64,000 bases of DNA from Oasisia sp. SBJ-2009. Lineage: Eukaryota; Annelida; Polychaeta; Sabellida; Siboglinidae. A program made the position numbers and the translations under genes. The stretch is from contig OZ024865.1 of NCBI GenBank assembly GCA_964017155.1, positions 37,900,426 to 37,964,425 of the forward strand, written 5' to 3'. Under the pieces are notes generated by a model. That model did not search any database, was not told the DNA's origin, and saw only the letters and a program-made list of their open reading frames with translations. Of the stretch, positions 22,755 to 34,170 are shown in pieces; the stretch's first letter is position 1, and every line of letters begins with the position of its first letter.

Positions 22755-23215
22755 GACATCCCAAACAAAAAAAAGATAGAACTTTCAACCAGTGAAGTTC
22801 AACCCAAGTTCAACTGAAGTTCAGTTGAGCTTCAACTATGGAGGAGTTGAAAAATTCACATGCAAATGAGCTCGCATTCAACTGTTGAAGCTCAACTGAG
22901 CGTTGAACGCGAGTTGAACAGCAGTTGAAAATTTCACATGCAAATGAGCTCGCATTCAACTATTGACGCTCAGTTGAACTTCAACTGTTGAAGCTCAGTT
23001 GAACTTCAACTGTTGAAGTTCAGTTGAGTTTCAACTCGCGTTCAACTTGCGTTCAACTCGCGTTCAACTCACGTTCAACCCACGTTCAACCCGTGTTCAA
23101 CCCGCGTTCAACTCGCATTCAAATCGCGTTCAACCCGCGTTCAACCCGCGTTCAACCCGCGTTTAACTGTTGAATCTCAGTTCATTTTCAACTGGTTGTG
23201 AACTGTGGAATTTCT
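22755..23215. repeat. TTCAAC-repeat element with 11-bp minisatellite
   Basis: It begins CCCAAACAAAAAAAAG and ends AATTTCTGTTGG. The interior mixes self-complementary words (TTCAACTGTTGAA, AGTTGAACTTCAACT), two copies of a block with the octamer ATGCAAAT (about 22859 and 22940), and about 12 units of TTCAACCCGCG, an 11-bp period from about 23030 to 23165. A short relative at 51140-51234 has the same end words. It lies immediately right of element 1. It is probably a foldback-type non-autonomous element. Confidence 0.7.
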
Positions 23216-23649
23216 GTTGGTTTCCATCGGTGTAACTGCATGTGTCGAAAGATGAAGCACGTATCATCTGTAGGAACATAGGCATGCATGCAAGTCCTGG
23301 CATTCACAAAGCTTGCCAACAATAAAGATTCCATTCTTTTATTTTTCATTTCTTCATTTTTTTGGTCAAATGTCCAGATGCTTAAGAATTCTCCTGGCGT
23401 GGTATATTTTCTCATTCAGTGAGCGAGTGAAGTCAGTGCTGGACAGATTCAGCCTGGTTGCAGCGAACACTGAAAACATAAAGAAACATGAGTGTTTCGC
23501 CAGTTATACCAGGTGTAACGGCGATTCGTTTTTTACAATTATAAAATGACAAGTACGCATTAAAAAAATTAACTGATTGTGCATACTAGTTAAACTATTA
23601 ACACATTACACATCTGGTAATAAAAGAACCTGTTTGGCGATTAGCAAAC

Positions 23650-23940
23650 GAGTGGATTGAGTACCTTTAACCTCTCCTGGGTACATGTTACCTTGGTATT
23701 CGACTACACACTGGTCAGTCTCTAACATAAATTGTTGACACATTGTCATCCCACTCATTCGAGTCAGCATCTGATGTCAAAGGGAGGTGGACTGTTTTTC
23801 CATTTTTGTAGGCCACATAGTGCACTCTAGCTATCCCCTGGATTTGACCAGCTTCTTTGAACACCCAATGCTTTACTGATCTCATCAATCTCATATGGTT
23901 TTACTTCGACCACTTTAACATGGCATGTGCCAGAATTCAT
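23650..23940 (-). pseudogene. Decayed C-terminal fragment of a DDE-like gene
   Basis: Minus-strand translation in shifting frames gives QCVVEYQGNMYPGEV, closely parallel to DWCIVIYDGELYPGEV at the end of the element-1 gene, preceded by IARVHYVAYKNGKTVHLPL and an acidic stretch. Several frameshifts and stops make it non-functional. Confidence 0.5.
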
Positions 23941-23976
23941 ATTATTAATTATTATAACCATTTAAAAAATACATAC

Positions 23977-24120
23977 CAAATTCTTCTGCGCTGGCGTCAC
24001 TTTCTTGACGACGTCAAATAAAGTTGACCGGCGTTCTGGTTTTATAACTGGTCTAGATTTGAGCTTGGTACCAGCTTCAACAGAAGCTGACGCTGATTGT
24101 CGATCTTAGTTTGACCGTCA
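23977..24120 (-). CDS. Exon-like open segment with strong splice donor
   Basis: The minus strand reads ASASVEAGTKLKSRPV..LFDVVKKVTPAQKNL and stops at a consensus donor (AATTTG|GTATGTATTTTTT, GT at 23975-23976). The upstream boundary is not resolved. I do not recognise the family. It may belong with the terminal exon at 24950-25378 or be a remnant. Confidence 0.25.
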
Positions 24121-24949
24121 ACTTTGACTTTGTGTTTTCGCCACTCAGCCTGGCCATCATTCACAAGCTTCGCACGTTCTACATGCGAGTTAAGTATGAA
24201 TACGCATTAATAAAAATGTCGTATGAGTTTCTAGGATTCTTCACAACAACTGATGAGCACTGTGAAATTTGATCTACAACACTTTTCACTTTTTTTGCAA
24301 AGAACACAAATCAAACCACTTCCCCTCCATCGCCATCTTTTCCTGCTTCGATTTACAACTGTACAGTGTTCCTACTAATACAAAACATTTTTATGACAAT
24401 TATTAGCATGAATAGCTCTGTAGTCACACATGGTGTGGCTCAAGCTTCAATGGCGCCACCCAAGGCATCGGCAATGCGTCGGGTTTAAATCACTGGGCGA
24501 TATTCTATGTCTCTAAAACAAATTGATGATCTACGTTTAATAAATTATATGTGACGTGGCATGACAAAACCAGGCTTTTCGAGTCACGTTGACATTTCAT
24601 TATTATTATTTATTTAAATAGACGATATTCATAGCTTTAAAATGATGCCAAGATAAACATTGTATCTTACTCGTGGGTAAATATATTCCATTTGAAGGGC
24701 ACGCATTTGTGGAATATCACATCCGAGAAAATAACTAAAGAAATCGATTTGATAAACGGACCTTCTCCAGTTCAAATACATAGCAACCACCCATGTATAA
24801 TCTTATGAAATTTTTGCACATCGTTTTTTTAGACATAGGTCAGACACAGATTATGTAGAAGTATGGTTATGAAAAAATATGGAAAGAAGAATGATTTAGT
24901 TGACTGATTATGCAAGTACCCCACTTTTAACAATTTGAGAGTATACTGA

Positions 24950-25378
24950 CTAATTAGGCTTTAGCACAAACGGTGCCTTGCGAAAAGCGCCTAGGTGGTT
25001 TTGACGTGCCGCGTCACATAATAATTTCAACTGCACTGATCCCTTTGTAAAATCCCGTGTTTGCATAACTTCCTGTGCAATTGCACTAAGCTGCCGCATC
25101 GAGTCGTTGCAGGGACGCAACTTGTTTCCGGTTTGGCGGGTGCTTCCGGCTGTGTGCTGTCTCAGCCTCTTTTTGCCCCTATATGCCTTGATTTTTGCTG
25201 CTTCAGCCTGCTTATGCTGCTCCTCCACTTGAGCCATCTCCTGCCTCTCCTTTTCCATTGGTTTTCTCTCCCTTCTCTCTTCTTCTCTGGCCTCCTTCTC
25301 TGCCTGTATCTTGAGGCGCAGAACTTCTACCAGTTCTGTCCCCACTTTACGATTCTTCGGCGTAGTTGGAGCAACCCC
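24950..25378 (-). CDS. Terminal exon of an unidentified coiled-coil protein
   Basis: The exon begins right after a good acceptor (TTTGTTTAACAG|GGGTTGC) and ends at a TAG at 24950. It encodes about 142 residues: GVAPTTPKNRK, then a highly charged Glu/Arg/Lys-rich heptad-like stretch (LRLKIQAEKEAREEERRERK and onward), then a less charged C-terminus ending APFVLKPN. I do not recognise the family. The opening (TTPKNRK before a coil) resembles the exon at 39191-39443 (TTPKHNKNK before a coil). Confidence 0.45.
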   Translation of the reverse strand, partial: GVAPTTPKNRKVGTELVEVLRLKIQAEKEAREEERRERKPMEKERQEMAQVEEQHKQAEAAKIKAYRGKKRLRQHTAGSTRQTGNKLRPCNDSMRQLSAIAQEVMQTRDFTKGSVQLKLLCDAARQNHLGAFRKAPFVLKPN

Positions 25379-25399
25379 TGTTAAACAAATGTTGAACAC

Positions 25400-26790
25400 A
25401 ATTTAGCCAGACATAATTTATAATTTCTTTCACTAAACTGAATTGGAAATGAGGCAGCTATATATGTGGAGAAGAACATGCTACTGCAACATATTTTGTG
25501 CATGGGCTAACAATAATTTGGATTGGTATGAATAGCCCTAGATGGAAAACGTCGGATTTTTGTATTGGAAATTTGTAGATGGTTTAATGTTCAGTGTTCA
25601 TAATTGCACCAACAGTACTTTTGAATTTCAGTATAGGGATTAAATTCAATGACACATTATTTAGTTATTTTGAGAATCGGATGTTGCAACAAATATCCCA
25701 AATCATCTAATGTAACGGAACATTAGGAATTACATAATATTTTGAATAAAGCAATCATTGATTAATGATTTAGTAGTATGACTAGCAATCGTGTACGTAA
25801 CAGAATCGTTATAAAATATCACATTCAAGAAGAGAGCAAATGTAGGACCTACGTCCGATCGGAGCGCAAAGCACAGTTCTCGTGGCCAGCAAAAAGCTCA
25901 GGCAATGCAACATCGTAAGGTGTGAAAAATTGCATTGAAGCTCGGAAAGCCATACAAATTGCATTCACACATACAATTTGACCTCATACAAGGAAGTAAA
26001 AACAAGATCAAGGGTCATATAATGTTAATACTTTAACAATGTTTTCTATTATTCTCCTTCGTGTTCATAATATTATGGTAAATCCAAATGTAACATATTG
26101 CTTTTACTTTTAATGTAATGTATAAAAACACACTTGCACAAAACACCATTAATAAATCATAATAATTGATAAAAACAATTATGCCAAGTTATTATATAAA
26201 ACTGACAAAAAAACTTTTTTATGTAATACAGTTGACATGTATGTAATGGGAAAAAATGATTTCATTCATTGCAACAAAAGTCAAATTTTTAAAAGCTCTT
26301 TTGTTTACTGTGTAGTAATTGTCAAACAAACAACAATTGCCATAAGGCAAAATCATTAAAGAAAATGTATGGGCTGATTTCACTTTCAGTGCCACCTTCA
26401 GGCATCATGCTTTCTGATCTTCTAAAACTACATGTGGTTGTCCCAAATTTGTCACGGTCCTTTTTTGCTTTCTGTGCTGTGGATGATAGTACCTTGCATA
26501 CCGGACGAAACTTCTTATTATCCGCCTACATTACGAATGACAACAAATAAATGACACGGCAGCACGTGCAACCTGTGTATACATATATGTTACGTGATTA
26601 CTTGTAAATCTACCAAATATATTGCATATATGTTATGGAAGGGTTTCAAAAGCATTAAAATGGTTACTTCTTTTAACTGTTCTGTTATTATGTACAACAC
26701 ACTGACACTGTCACTGACAGTTTTCAGAGCATTTATAACCTTAATTTCAGTTTTTTCTTGGCCACTCGGTTTCTGCGTTTAGTGTGGTGA
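25400..26790. other. No gene supported
   Basis: AT-rich sequence with short open frames only. The last few hundred bases may belong to the decayed LINE that becomes recognisable from about 26795. Confidence 0.4.
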
Positions 26791-26794
26791 TTTT

Positions 26795-27458
26795 CTATCA
26801 CAGTATGGTTTGGGTCGATTACACAGAAAGAAATGCTCAAATTAAACAGAGTTGTGAAAACTGCTTCGCAAATCATTGGCAGAGACCTTCGCAGTCTTAA
26901 TTACTGTATCAGCAGTTCCTGTTAGGAAGAGCCATGCACTCTCATCTCTCAAGATTCACCCCATCCTGCCCATGACCTATTTGAACCTCTTCCATCTAGT
27001 CGCCGATTCAGATCCATCAAAACCAGGATCAACCTCTTTAGTACTAGCTTCTCCCCTTAGCCATTCAAGCCATGTCAACACAGAAGTGATTTTTCTCCCA
27101 CCTGCAGCAAACACATATTCCACTTTCCGATGAGTTGTTAGTGTATATTTTATCATAATTTATTATATATTATTTTATTTCATATTTTACATTTTAAGCT
27201 AATATATTTCTACTAGATCGTATCAATTATTTATCGATGTTATAAAGAAAAAAAATCATTTGGGCCTTTTTATGTGATTGTCCTTATTTATTGATTTACT
27301 TTATTTAAAGTAGTAGTATATTTTATCATCACCGTTTGGAGCATGTGAATGTATTGTCATGTGAATGTACTAGTACGACGACCAATATCTTTACACATTC
27401 CAATGTTTTATTGTAACTACAATGTGAACACATGGCAATAAAACAATCTTTTCTCTTA
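26795..27458 (+). mobile_element. Decayed LINE 3' end (reverse-transcriptase C-terminus and 3' UTR)
   Basis: The plus strand gives WFGSITQKEMLKLNRVVKTA, SQIIGRDLRSLN, a frame interruption, then SHP/DSPHPAHDLFEPLPS and RRFRSIKTRINLF..SFSP. This is the conserved C-terminal tail following non-LTR reverse transcriptases (bases about 26810-27080). Downstream is an AT-rich 3' UTR ending ACATGGCAATAAAACAATC at about 27430-27450, with an AATAAA signal. There is at least one stop and one frameshift. Confidence 0.7.
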
Positions 27459-27484
27459 TCTCTTACTTCTGGGCTGACTTTGGC

Positions 27485-27595
27485 CTACATTGCAAACAGC
27501 ATAACACCAGCAGGAATAGAACCTGCAACACAGTGTGCAAGGTCTGAGGAGACCTGCTCACTGGCATATTCAGTCACTATGGAGCCAGCTGTCAA
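27485..27595 (-). mobile_element. Possible tRNA-derived SINE fragment
   Basis: The minus strand contains GCAGGTTCTATTCCTGC, which fits a pol III B box (GGTTCRANYCC), with a possible A-box-like TGCCAGTGAGCAG about 45 bp upstream. There is no intact cloverleaf. It could be chance. Confidence 0.3.
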
Positions 27596-27654
27596 AGTTT
27601 TCTGGCTCCAACGTCTGCATTCCTTCAGAACGTCGCGACTAACTTTGGCGCATG

Positions 27655-28360
27655 AATGTTGCTGACATGCTGAGCTGTACAACATTTTTAGCCTCTCTTG
27701 TTGCTGACATGCTGACTTGTACAACACTTTTAGTGTCTCCTGTTGCTGACATGCTGACTTGTACAACACTTTTAGCCTCTCCCGTTGCTGACATGCTGAC
27801 CCGTACAACACTTTTAGCCTCTCTTGTTGCTGACATGCTGACTTGTACAACACTTTTAGCCTCTTCTGTTGCTGACATGCTGACTTGTACAACACTTTTA
27901 GCCTCTCCTGTTGCTGACATGTTGACTTGTACAACACTTTTAGCCCCTCCTGTTGCTGACATGCTGACTTGTACAACACTTAGCTTCTCCTGTTGCTGAC
28001 ATGCTGACTTGTACAACACTTAGCCTCTCCTGTTGCTGACATGCTGACTTGTACAACACTTAGCCTCTCCTGTTGCTGACATGCTGACTTGTACAACACT
28101 TTTAGCCCCTCCTGTTGCTGACATGCTGACTTGTACAACACTTAGCCTCTCCTGTTGCTAACATGCTGACTTGTACAACACTTAGCCTCTCCTGTTGCTG
28201 ACATGCTGACTTGTACAACACTTAGCCTCTCCTGTTGCTGACATGCTGACTTGTACAACACTTTTAGCCTCTCCTGATGCTGACATGCTGACTTGTACAA
28301 CACTTAGCCTCTCCTGTTGCTGACATGCTGACTTGTACAACACTTTTAGCCTCTCCTGCT
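27655..28360. repeat. 42/39-bp minisatellite, about 17 copies
   Basis: The unit is GTTGCTGACATGCTGACTTG followed by TACAACACTTTTAGCCTCTCCT. A common variant lacks TTT after ACACTT, giving 39 bp. Both lengths are multiples of three, so three frames per strand stay open and give 14-residue repeats (SACQQQERLKVLYK on minus). Coding is not supported by any start or splice context. Confidence 0.95.
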
Positions 28361-28504
28361 CTTCAGTCAGTGATGTTTTATCTGTCAGTTTCTGTGGATC
28401 CAGCTTATTATTATTAGGATTATATATTATGTTTGTATGTGTAGGAAGGGGTACAAGTAAAGAACAAAAAAATTTGTTTTTACAAACTCAGCTATAACTA
28501 ATCA

Positions 28505-29222
28505 TGGTGTTAAAAATGTGATGAATTTTTCATAACATAGAACAATATCATCAGCAAAGTGTTAGTGATTGGTCTATGCCTCCAATGTCTACCATCCTTT
28601 TAAATCAACCGAAAGCATCCATAGTAATGTATTCTAGGAAGATGTTGAAAATGGTTTGTGAGAGTGAACATTCCCTGTCTCACACCAACCTGGGTGGAGA
28701 ACCAGTTACATGTACTAATTTCATCTCCAAGCATAACCACACTCTGTGATGCTTGATATAAAGTCTTGATTGTCACATTCCTTCTCACCGTACTCGATCG
28801 AAGGCATTCTTGAAGTCTATGAAATTATGGAATATTGATTTTTGGTCATTTTGATACAGCTCCTTCAACAATCTAAGGTTGAAGATGTGGTCAAGTGTGC
28901 TGTGCCCTTTTTTAAACCCTGCTTATTTTTCAGTTATGATTTCTTCTGGTTATGGATGCAGTCGATTCAAAATGATATATGCAGGAGTATCTTGCTAGGA
29001 TAACTTTTCAAACTGATGGTGCAATAGTTACTGCAACATTTCAAATTTCATTTAATTGAAAGAGGGATGATGAATGTGTTCATGCAGAAGGCCAAGTTTC
29101 TGGTTTCCAAACTTCATTACAGAACTTTATGTAGACTTCACCATATAAGCTGTTACACCTTTAATTCCAGGTGATTTACCATCCTTAAGTTCGTTAGCTG
29201 ATTCCACCTCAGCTTTTAAAAC
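28505..29222 (-). mobile_element. Decayed LINE reverse-transcriptase core
   Basis: Reading minus from 29222: AEVESANELKDGKSPGIKGV, AGFKKGHSTLDHIFNLRLL, HNFIDFKNAFDRVR (catalytic-Asp motif A), GVRQGMF/CxLS..NIFLE (motif B) and HFADDIVLCYE (the ADD catalytic box, about 28510-28560). Stops and frameshifts interrupt it. The gene order of RT motifs is intact, so this is one decayed copy, from a different LINE lineage than the 54-57 kb element. Confidence 0.75.
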
Positions 29223-29224
29223 GG

Positions 29225-30204
29225 GTGCGTCCTCCTATTATGTATCAATGTTCTTCTTCAGTATACTCAGCATGGTTTGATCAGAACTCAGCTACTAATT
29301 GTGGAGTTTGTCGCAGTACTCCTTCCTTCTGGGCCCGAGGTTATAAAGCCGTACTCAGTGCACAGTGCTCAAATTCCATGTCAAGCCTCGCTTTCGTACC
29401 ATGCTCATACTCACGGAGGCCAGCAAACTTTCTGAGTATTGTTGTAAACGGTGTCTGGCATCTGGGCGACAACAACACAACTATAAGTAAGTGTGATATA
29501 CTTGCAGTTTGTTATCGTCTTTCTTGCCCCGTATTACATTGGAATGACTGCTACTGCGATGGCCTAGTATGATGATGATTGGATGTTGCTTCATAGGTCT
29601 TTATTCACAGTAACAGCACAGTGTAAAATGTTTGCAGCCCTTATATACCTAACAAAGGGGAGCTTTCCAGGGGGCATTCCGAGGCATTGCAACTATAATG
29701 CTACCATGAGTGGGTCCTGGCCTACCACATTCTTCCCTCCTTATGACGTTTTAAGGCTAATCACTTTCCCCCTTCTTTTAGAGTCCCAACACATCTGAAC
29801 AAACATTTCACAACACATTCATTAATAACATAATTTAATTATATAAATTACAATTACCCTGGCCTACCACACACAGTATGATATCGTACTCAGACTTGAG
29901 CACGAAACATCCAAATCCTGAGTATGTTCAAGAGCGTGCTCAACGCCGTACTAAGACAAACAAAGATGACAGCTAACGTAGAAATTGGTCGATTTCGTTG
30001 TCAAAGTTCGTCATTTTTAAAGAAGATATGCAGTCCAATTTCAGCATCTGAGTTGCTTCCGAGGTGTTGCCGATCCATTTGAAGAGGTGGTGTAACACGA
30101 ATGTTTTGACAGACACAGTGTTGTGCCTAAAACGGCAGTGTTTCATGAACATTTGCAAACTGAAATGGCACACGACGACAGTACGATATAGTGTTGCAAT
30201 AAGT
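29225..30204. other. No gene supported
   Basis: A 115-codon plus-strand frame (29225-29572) has no recognisable motif and lies directly upstream, on the other strand, of a LINE fragment, so part may be LINE sequence read antisense. Confidence 0.35.
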
Positions 30205-30514
30205 ATGTTTTCAATTCAATTCAATTTGATAACTTTATTCCCGAACATTACATCCATATAAAAAACTAAAGTATGACTAATAACTACATATATATATATA
30301 TATATATAGTTATATATATTTTCCCCCAATGACGACACAGTGGTGAAGTATACAGAGCATCACTATTCATGATACTCTGTAGTATTGCATTGCCCGATCT
30401 AGCTATACACGGCAAAAAACTATACACATTTTTTCTAATTAACATATTACAAGTGGGTAAGACTCTTGACACAAACACATAACTTGCACTACAATCTCGA
30501 GGTGTATAGTGCAT
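30205..30514 (-). mobile_element. LINE C-terminus and 3' end with ATTGA-type tail
   Basis: Minus translation gives ASYVFVSRVLPTCNMLIRKN, VYSFLPCIARSGNAILQSIM and NSDALYTSPLCRHWGKI, the typical C-terminal tail of invertebrate CR1/L2-like LINEs. A TA microsatellite (30288-30315) follows, and the minus strand ends ATAAAGTTATCAAATTGAAT with TGAATTG pentanucleotide repeats at 30208-30225, a tail form used by this LINE group instead of poly(A). Confidence 0.65.
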
Positions 30515-31129
30515 AACAGTGACATAAGAACATGGAGTTTTTCATTTGCATGCTTAAGATATTTATTACTTATAAAGCTTTTCCAAATGGCATAGTATTA
30601 AACGATAGGAATAAATTATGTTCTATTCTGATCCCATTGCAAATTATGCTAACACAGACAAACACAAAACTGTGCTTACCTAAAAATTGTGAAGGTTCAT
30701 CAGCTGTCACATAGAAGTGTCGTGGGCATATCTACTGTCAGAATAGAAATCATTTATTGTAGTAATAATTATAATATTACTGCTTCAACACTTCCTCAAA
30801 CAAACAAGTGTCTTCGCAAAGTGTCATGCATCTACTGTCACAAACAGGTTCAAAGTCAAGGGGAGTTAATTCAGTGCTTCTAATTGTTAGCCAAGGCCAA
30901 ATGTGCATTCAAAATCTGCAATTCTGAATTTGGATGACATCGCTCGATTATATATAGTTCGTTACTACAAACAAAGCCCAGTACAGGACTTAATATACGG
31001 CTAGGCCTGGAAAAGAAATACCTAATTAAGACTGATAACTGCATATGTTATGCAATACGTTTTAATAATATTATTTGTAATGCTAGAAAGAACGCATCAA
31101 TCTTACAGCTGGTTGGAACTTGGCTCTTA

Positions 31130-31660
31130 CCTTCCACCCTGTTCACCAGGTTGGTGGTTTACCCGATTATCCATCTGATCACATCTTCATAATGTATCTC
31201 CGGTAGAGGGCACCCACCTCCTGTAGTCATGCTTCTGCGTTGCCGGTCGATGACTGCAGATTTCATATCTGTCCACCTCTTTTTCGCCTGCCCAACTCTC
31301 CGACCATTACCACCTACGGTGTTGATCGATACGGCAACATTTCTTTTCTTTTTAGCGTCACTCCGCTTTGGAAGTGTGAAGTTAATAACTCCTTTCCTTT
31401 TTCTATTTCTTTTAATAAAATACAATTTTCTAAATCGCTGAATTTTGTTTTTTTACTCTTTTCGACAAAATCTCCCCTTGTTGTGTTAACCGAATCGGCA
31501 ATGTGTTGCCACAACATTTCTTTTCTTTTTAGCATCACTCCGTTTTGGAAGTGTGAAGTTAATAACTCCTTTTCTTTTTCTATTCTAATAAAGTCAAATT
31601 TTCTAAATCGCTGCATTTTGTTTTTTTACTCTTTTCGACGAAATCTCTCCTTGTCCCGCC
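31130..31660 (-). pseudogene. Myb/SANT-like DNA-binding exon with internal tandem duplication
   Basis: The minus strand encodes FSDLENCILLKEIEKGKELL, HFQSGVTLKRKEM, VSINTVGGNGRRVGQAKKRW, TDMKSAV and TTGGGCPLPEIHYEDVIRWI. The W-x-D-x-KS and TGGG..PL..E motifs match the Myb/SANT-like domain seen in Harbinger-associated and NAIF1-like proteins. A block of about 176 bp (start points about 31336 and 31512) is tandemly duplicated, repeating the first helix (RIEKEKELLTSHFQNGVMLK) and shifting the frame at the junction. Confidence 0.6.
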
Positions 31661-31934
31661 ATTTGCCTTTTTCCGGTGAAAGCAGACGACAACTGCCCGG
31701 AAGGAAGTGGTTTTATGAGGTCAACTGTAGGCCATGACTGCGCACTTCATAAGAAATATTAGCAATTCTCCTTATAGCCTAGTCTAAAATTAGTTCCACT
31801 CCAAACGTCGGGACAATCGCGTAAAAGTCTCTGACGTCATTGTGTCTGTCTATCGTCCGGTTCATGCATACCAACTTCGCCATGGCAGAAGTCCCGACGT
31901 TTATTGTCTCGGACAATAGCATTGTCTCTGACTA

Positions 31935-32622
31935 TTAGTTGTCTCGGTCCAGGCATAATGTCCCAGGGCAGCCTGGAGACCTGACTCCCAACATTTCGCC
32001 CTCAAGCTTGTGCACTCTGGATATTGTCTCAGAACACACCTTTGTCAAGGCTTCTGACGTTGACTGCTGGCATTTCATGGCACCACTCTTCAGTAGCACT
32101 TCATCGTTAAGACTCAATCTTTGTCAAGAGCACTGATACATTTAATGAGTCAAACATGATAGGAAGATTCCCCAAATCTCTCGCAACAAAGCGCGATATA
32201 ACGTCAACAGCTGAGTCGAGCTCATTCATTCTCTTGACGACATCCTCAAGGTTTTGAACATTTTTCTTCGGTCCTTTCCTGGTCAGCATCTTTGTATTGC
32301 TTGGACATACCTCGAATAATTTCCGTTTTGCCGTTTCAATTTCGTCTGGCTTGTAGTGTTTCACACATAACTGAATGACCGTCTCGGAGGGCAGCAAGTT
32401 GATTTTGTTGTTAACAAAGCACAACAGTTCATTCACAACCACAGTCGGCACATTATTGCTCACATCGTTTACATTGCGGTTTGTAGCATCCTGAGTTAGG
32501 TGCGCATGCACAGAAGACTCTGCATCGTTCATTCCCACCATGCCAGTCTGTATCTTTTCATCTCGCTGAAGGCTTGTGCTAACTTTGAGGCCTCGTTCAT
32601 TGTACGGACATTCCATGTCCAT
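31935..32622 (-). CDS. Unidentified, probably transposon-associated ORF in two frames
   Basis: Frame one (32107-32622, about 171 codons, first ATG near the 5' end) has NELLCFVNNKINLLPSETVI, KHYKPDEIETAKRKLFEVC and ISRFVARDLGNLPIMFDSLN. A frame change at about 32110 continues as LNDEVLLKSGAMKC.. to 31935, with LLTKIES at the join. Similar 'LLCFxxNKI..Y..DEIE.AK..LF' proteins recur in invertebrate genomes near transposons; that is a memory, not a search. The function is unknown. It is probably a decayed element ORF rather than a host gene. Confidence 0.4.
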
Positions 32623-32639
32623 ACGCTGATCTTAGTTTT

Positions 32640-33475
32640 GGACCCGAGCCTTTTTTAGCCTTCCTGGGGTAGGCTTTCAGCAGGTGTGGTCATACTGCCA
32701 GGCTGGCTCAAGTCTGCTATGGGGCCCTTTGTAGTAGTTTCGATTCTTGTAGTTTCTGTAACATAATTTATTTTAAAGGGTGGCGTTGTTAGCCCCACGC
32801 CCAACCCCCAACCTGGAGGACCAGGTGTTGGGTTTCGTCTGGTCCCTCCCCTGAGACCTGCCCGGCTTGGTTAAACCTGCCAAGGGCTTAAGCTTCCTCA
32901 CCATCAACAAGCTACCAGCACAGAGAGGAGGATTCCCGTCATGCAGGAATCTGTTTTTTTTATTCTGATTCACAATCATACCAATTGGGCTTGAAATTAA
33001 GTGTTCATGGTGTCAAAACGTGGTGGCAGTTTTTCGGAGATGGGGACCATTCGTTTACTGCTTGGCGACACAAGGTCACAACTAGTTGCCGAGGGAATAA
33101 CACAAATTGTCCAATCAGTAGCCATATATATGTATAGGAAACACAAAAAAGGTAGGAAAAATTATGGATAACGCACTGTCTAAGACCCATTCTTAAAAAT
33201 GTGAATTTGGTTCATCTCTCTAGGAAATCTCACTAGTTACATATACAGGTTCACCTAAGACTTTGGAAGCTACCTAAAATTGCTGACACATGACATATAC
33301 ACAAAACTCATTGAAAGCATCATAAATAAATAAACTAATTTTGCACACACAAAAATAACCAGTATTCTAGACTAAGCCAGCCTTCAATGCAGTTCAAAAC
33401 TAAGATCAGAATTTGTCATCATTAATTTTATTTGAAGTCGATGCCAAATTCTGCTTTTAGTCTTAAACATAAATG
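32640..33475. other. No gene supported
   Basis: A short minus-strand open frame (32773-32979) ends SRLGVGRGANNATL, reminiscent of leader sequence of some LINEs, but no endonuclease or RT follows, so it is not called. Confidence 0.35.
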
Positions 33476-33640
33476 TTATTTTTTCAATTTTGTCAAATGG
33501 AACTTCACATCAAGGTTAAGCATTTTCTTCTTTATCATTTCATTTTGATTCCGTAGCATTTCGATTTCGAGTTTCAGTTTGTCTTGCTCCAGAATGATTC
33601 GCTTTGTATCCTCACATGTATTTCTGTACATTTCTTCATC
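33476..33640 (-). CDS. Small terminal exon encoding a coiled coil
   Basis: The minus strand after an acceptor (TTACTGTAG|GATGAAG) reads DEEMYRNTCEDTKRIILEQ, then DKLKLEIEMLRNQNEMIKKK with leucine heptads, and ends at a TAA at 33476-33478. At 54 codons it is short, but the heptad pattern and acceptor support an exon. The partner protein is not recognised. Confidence 0.4.
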   Translation of the reverse strand, partial: DEEMYRNTCEDTKRIILEQDKLKLEIEMLRNQNEMIKKKMLNLDVKFHLTKLKK

Positions 33641-34104
33641 CTACAGTAATCTTCACTGTTTCGGTGAAAAATCTAATTTAGCAACAAGGTCACTGAAACA
33701 CAGTGTTATGAGTTATGCATAGCACATTCTGCAAACAGTTCAAAACTAAAGGTAAATAACCCAGACATTTAAATCTGCATTTTATGCACATTGAATTAGA
33801 CAGTGCAACTTAATGCCCACTTTGCTGTTGCAGGTTGCATAAATGACGAAAATATTGTAACAAATTGGTTAAATATATATGTTGTCTAACTTCAGTAGTT
33901 TCAGACAATTTTCTTAAATTATTGTAATGTTATTCAACATGAAAATGCATGAAATGTTGGTTTACTACTTATGAATACCATTCCGTTATTACTTATTACA
34001 TACATAAACACATTTTCTTCAATGATTCTACTCAGTTGTTGGCATTTATATGCTTTGTGTATTATATGAGCTATCATAAATATTGAGAAATATGAATTAC
34101 TTAC

Positions 34105-34170
34105 CAGAGTTGTCAATCATAGCTTTTGAGCAGCTGGCTTGCTGTTTGCAGCTACTTTCATCATATTGCT
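34105..34170 (-). CDS. 66-nt candidate internal exon
   Basis: Flanked by a strong acceptor (GCTTTTGTTTAG|AGCAATATG) and a consensus donor (AACTCTG|GTAAGTAATT). One frame is open (QYDESSCKQQASCSKAMIDN). Its phase does not join in frame to the coiled-coil exon at 33476-33640, so another exon may lie between, or one of the two may be spurious. Confidence 0.35.

Noticed and set aside
27655..28360. Regular repeats that could suggest a CRISPR array
   Set aside because: Units are directly tandem with no unique spacers and the DNA is animal; this is a minisatellite. The same holds for the 14.6, 41.7, 46.7 and 53.7 kb arrays.
32773..32979. SRLGVGRGANNATL open frame resembling a LINE leader
   Set aside because: No endonuclease or RT continues from it; too short to call.
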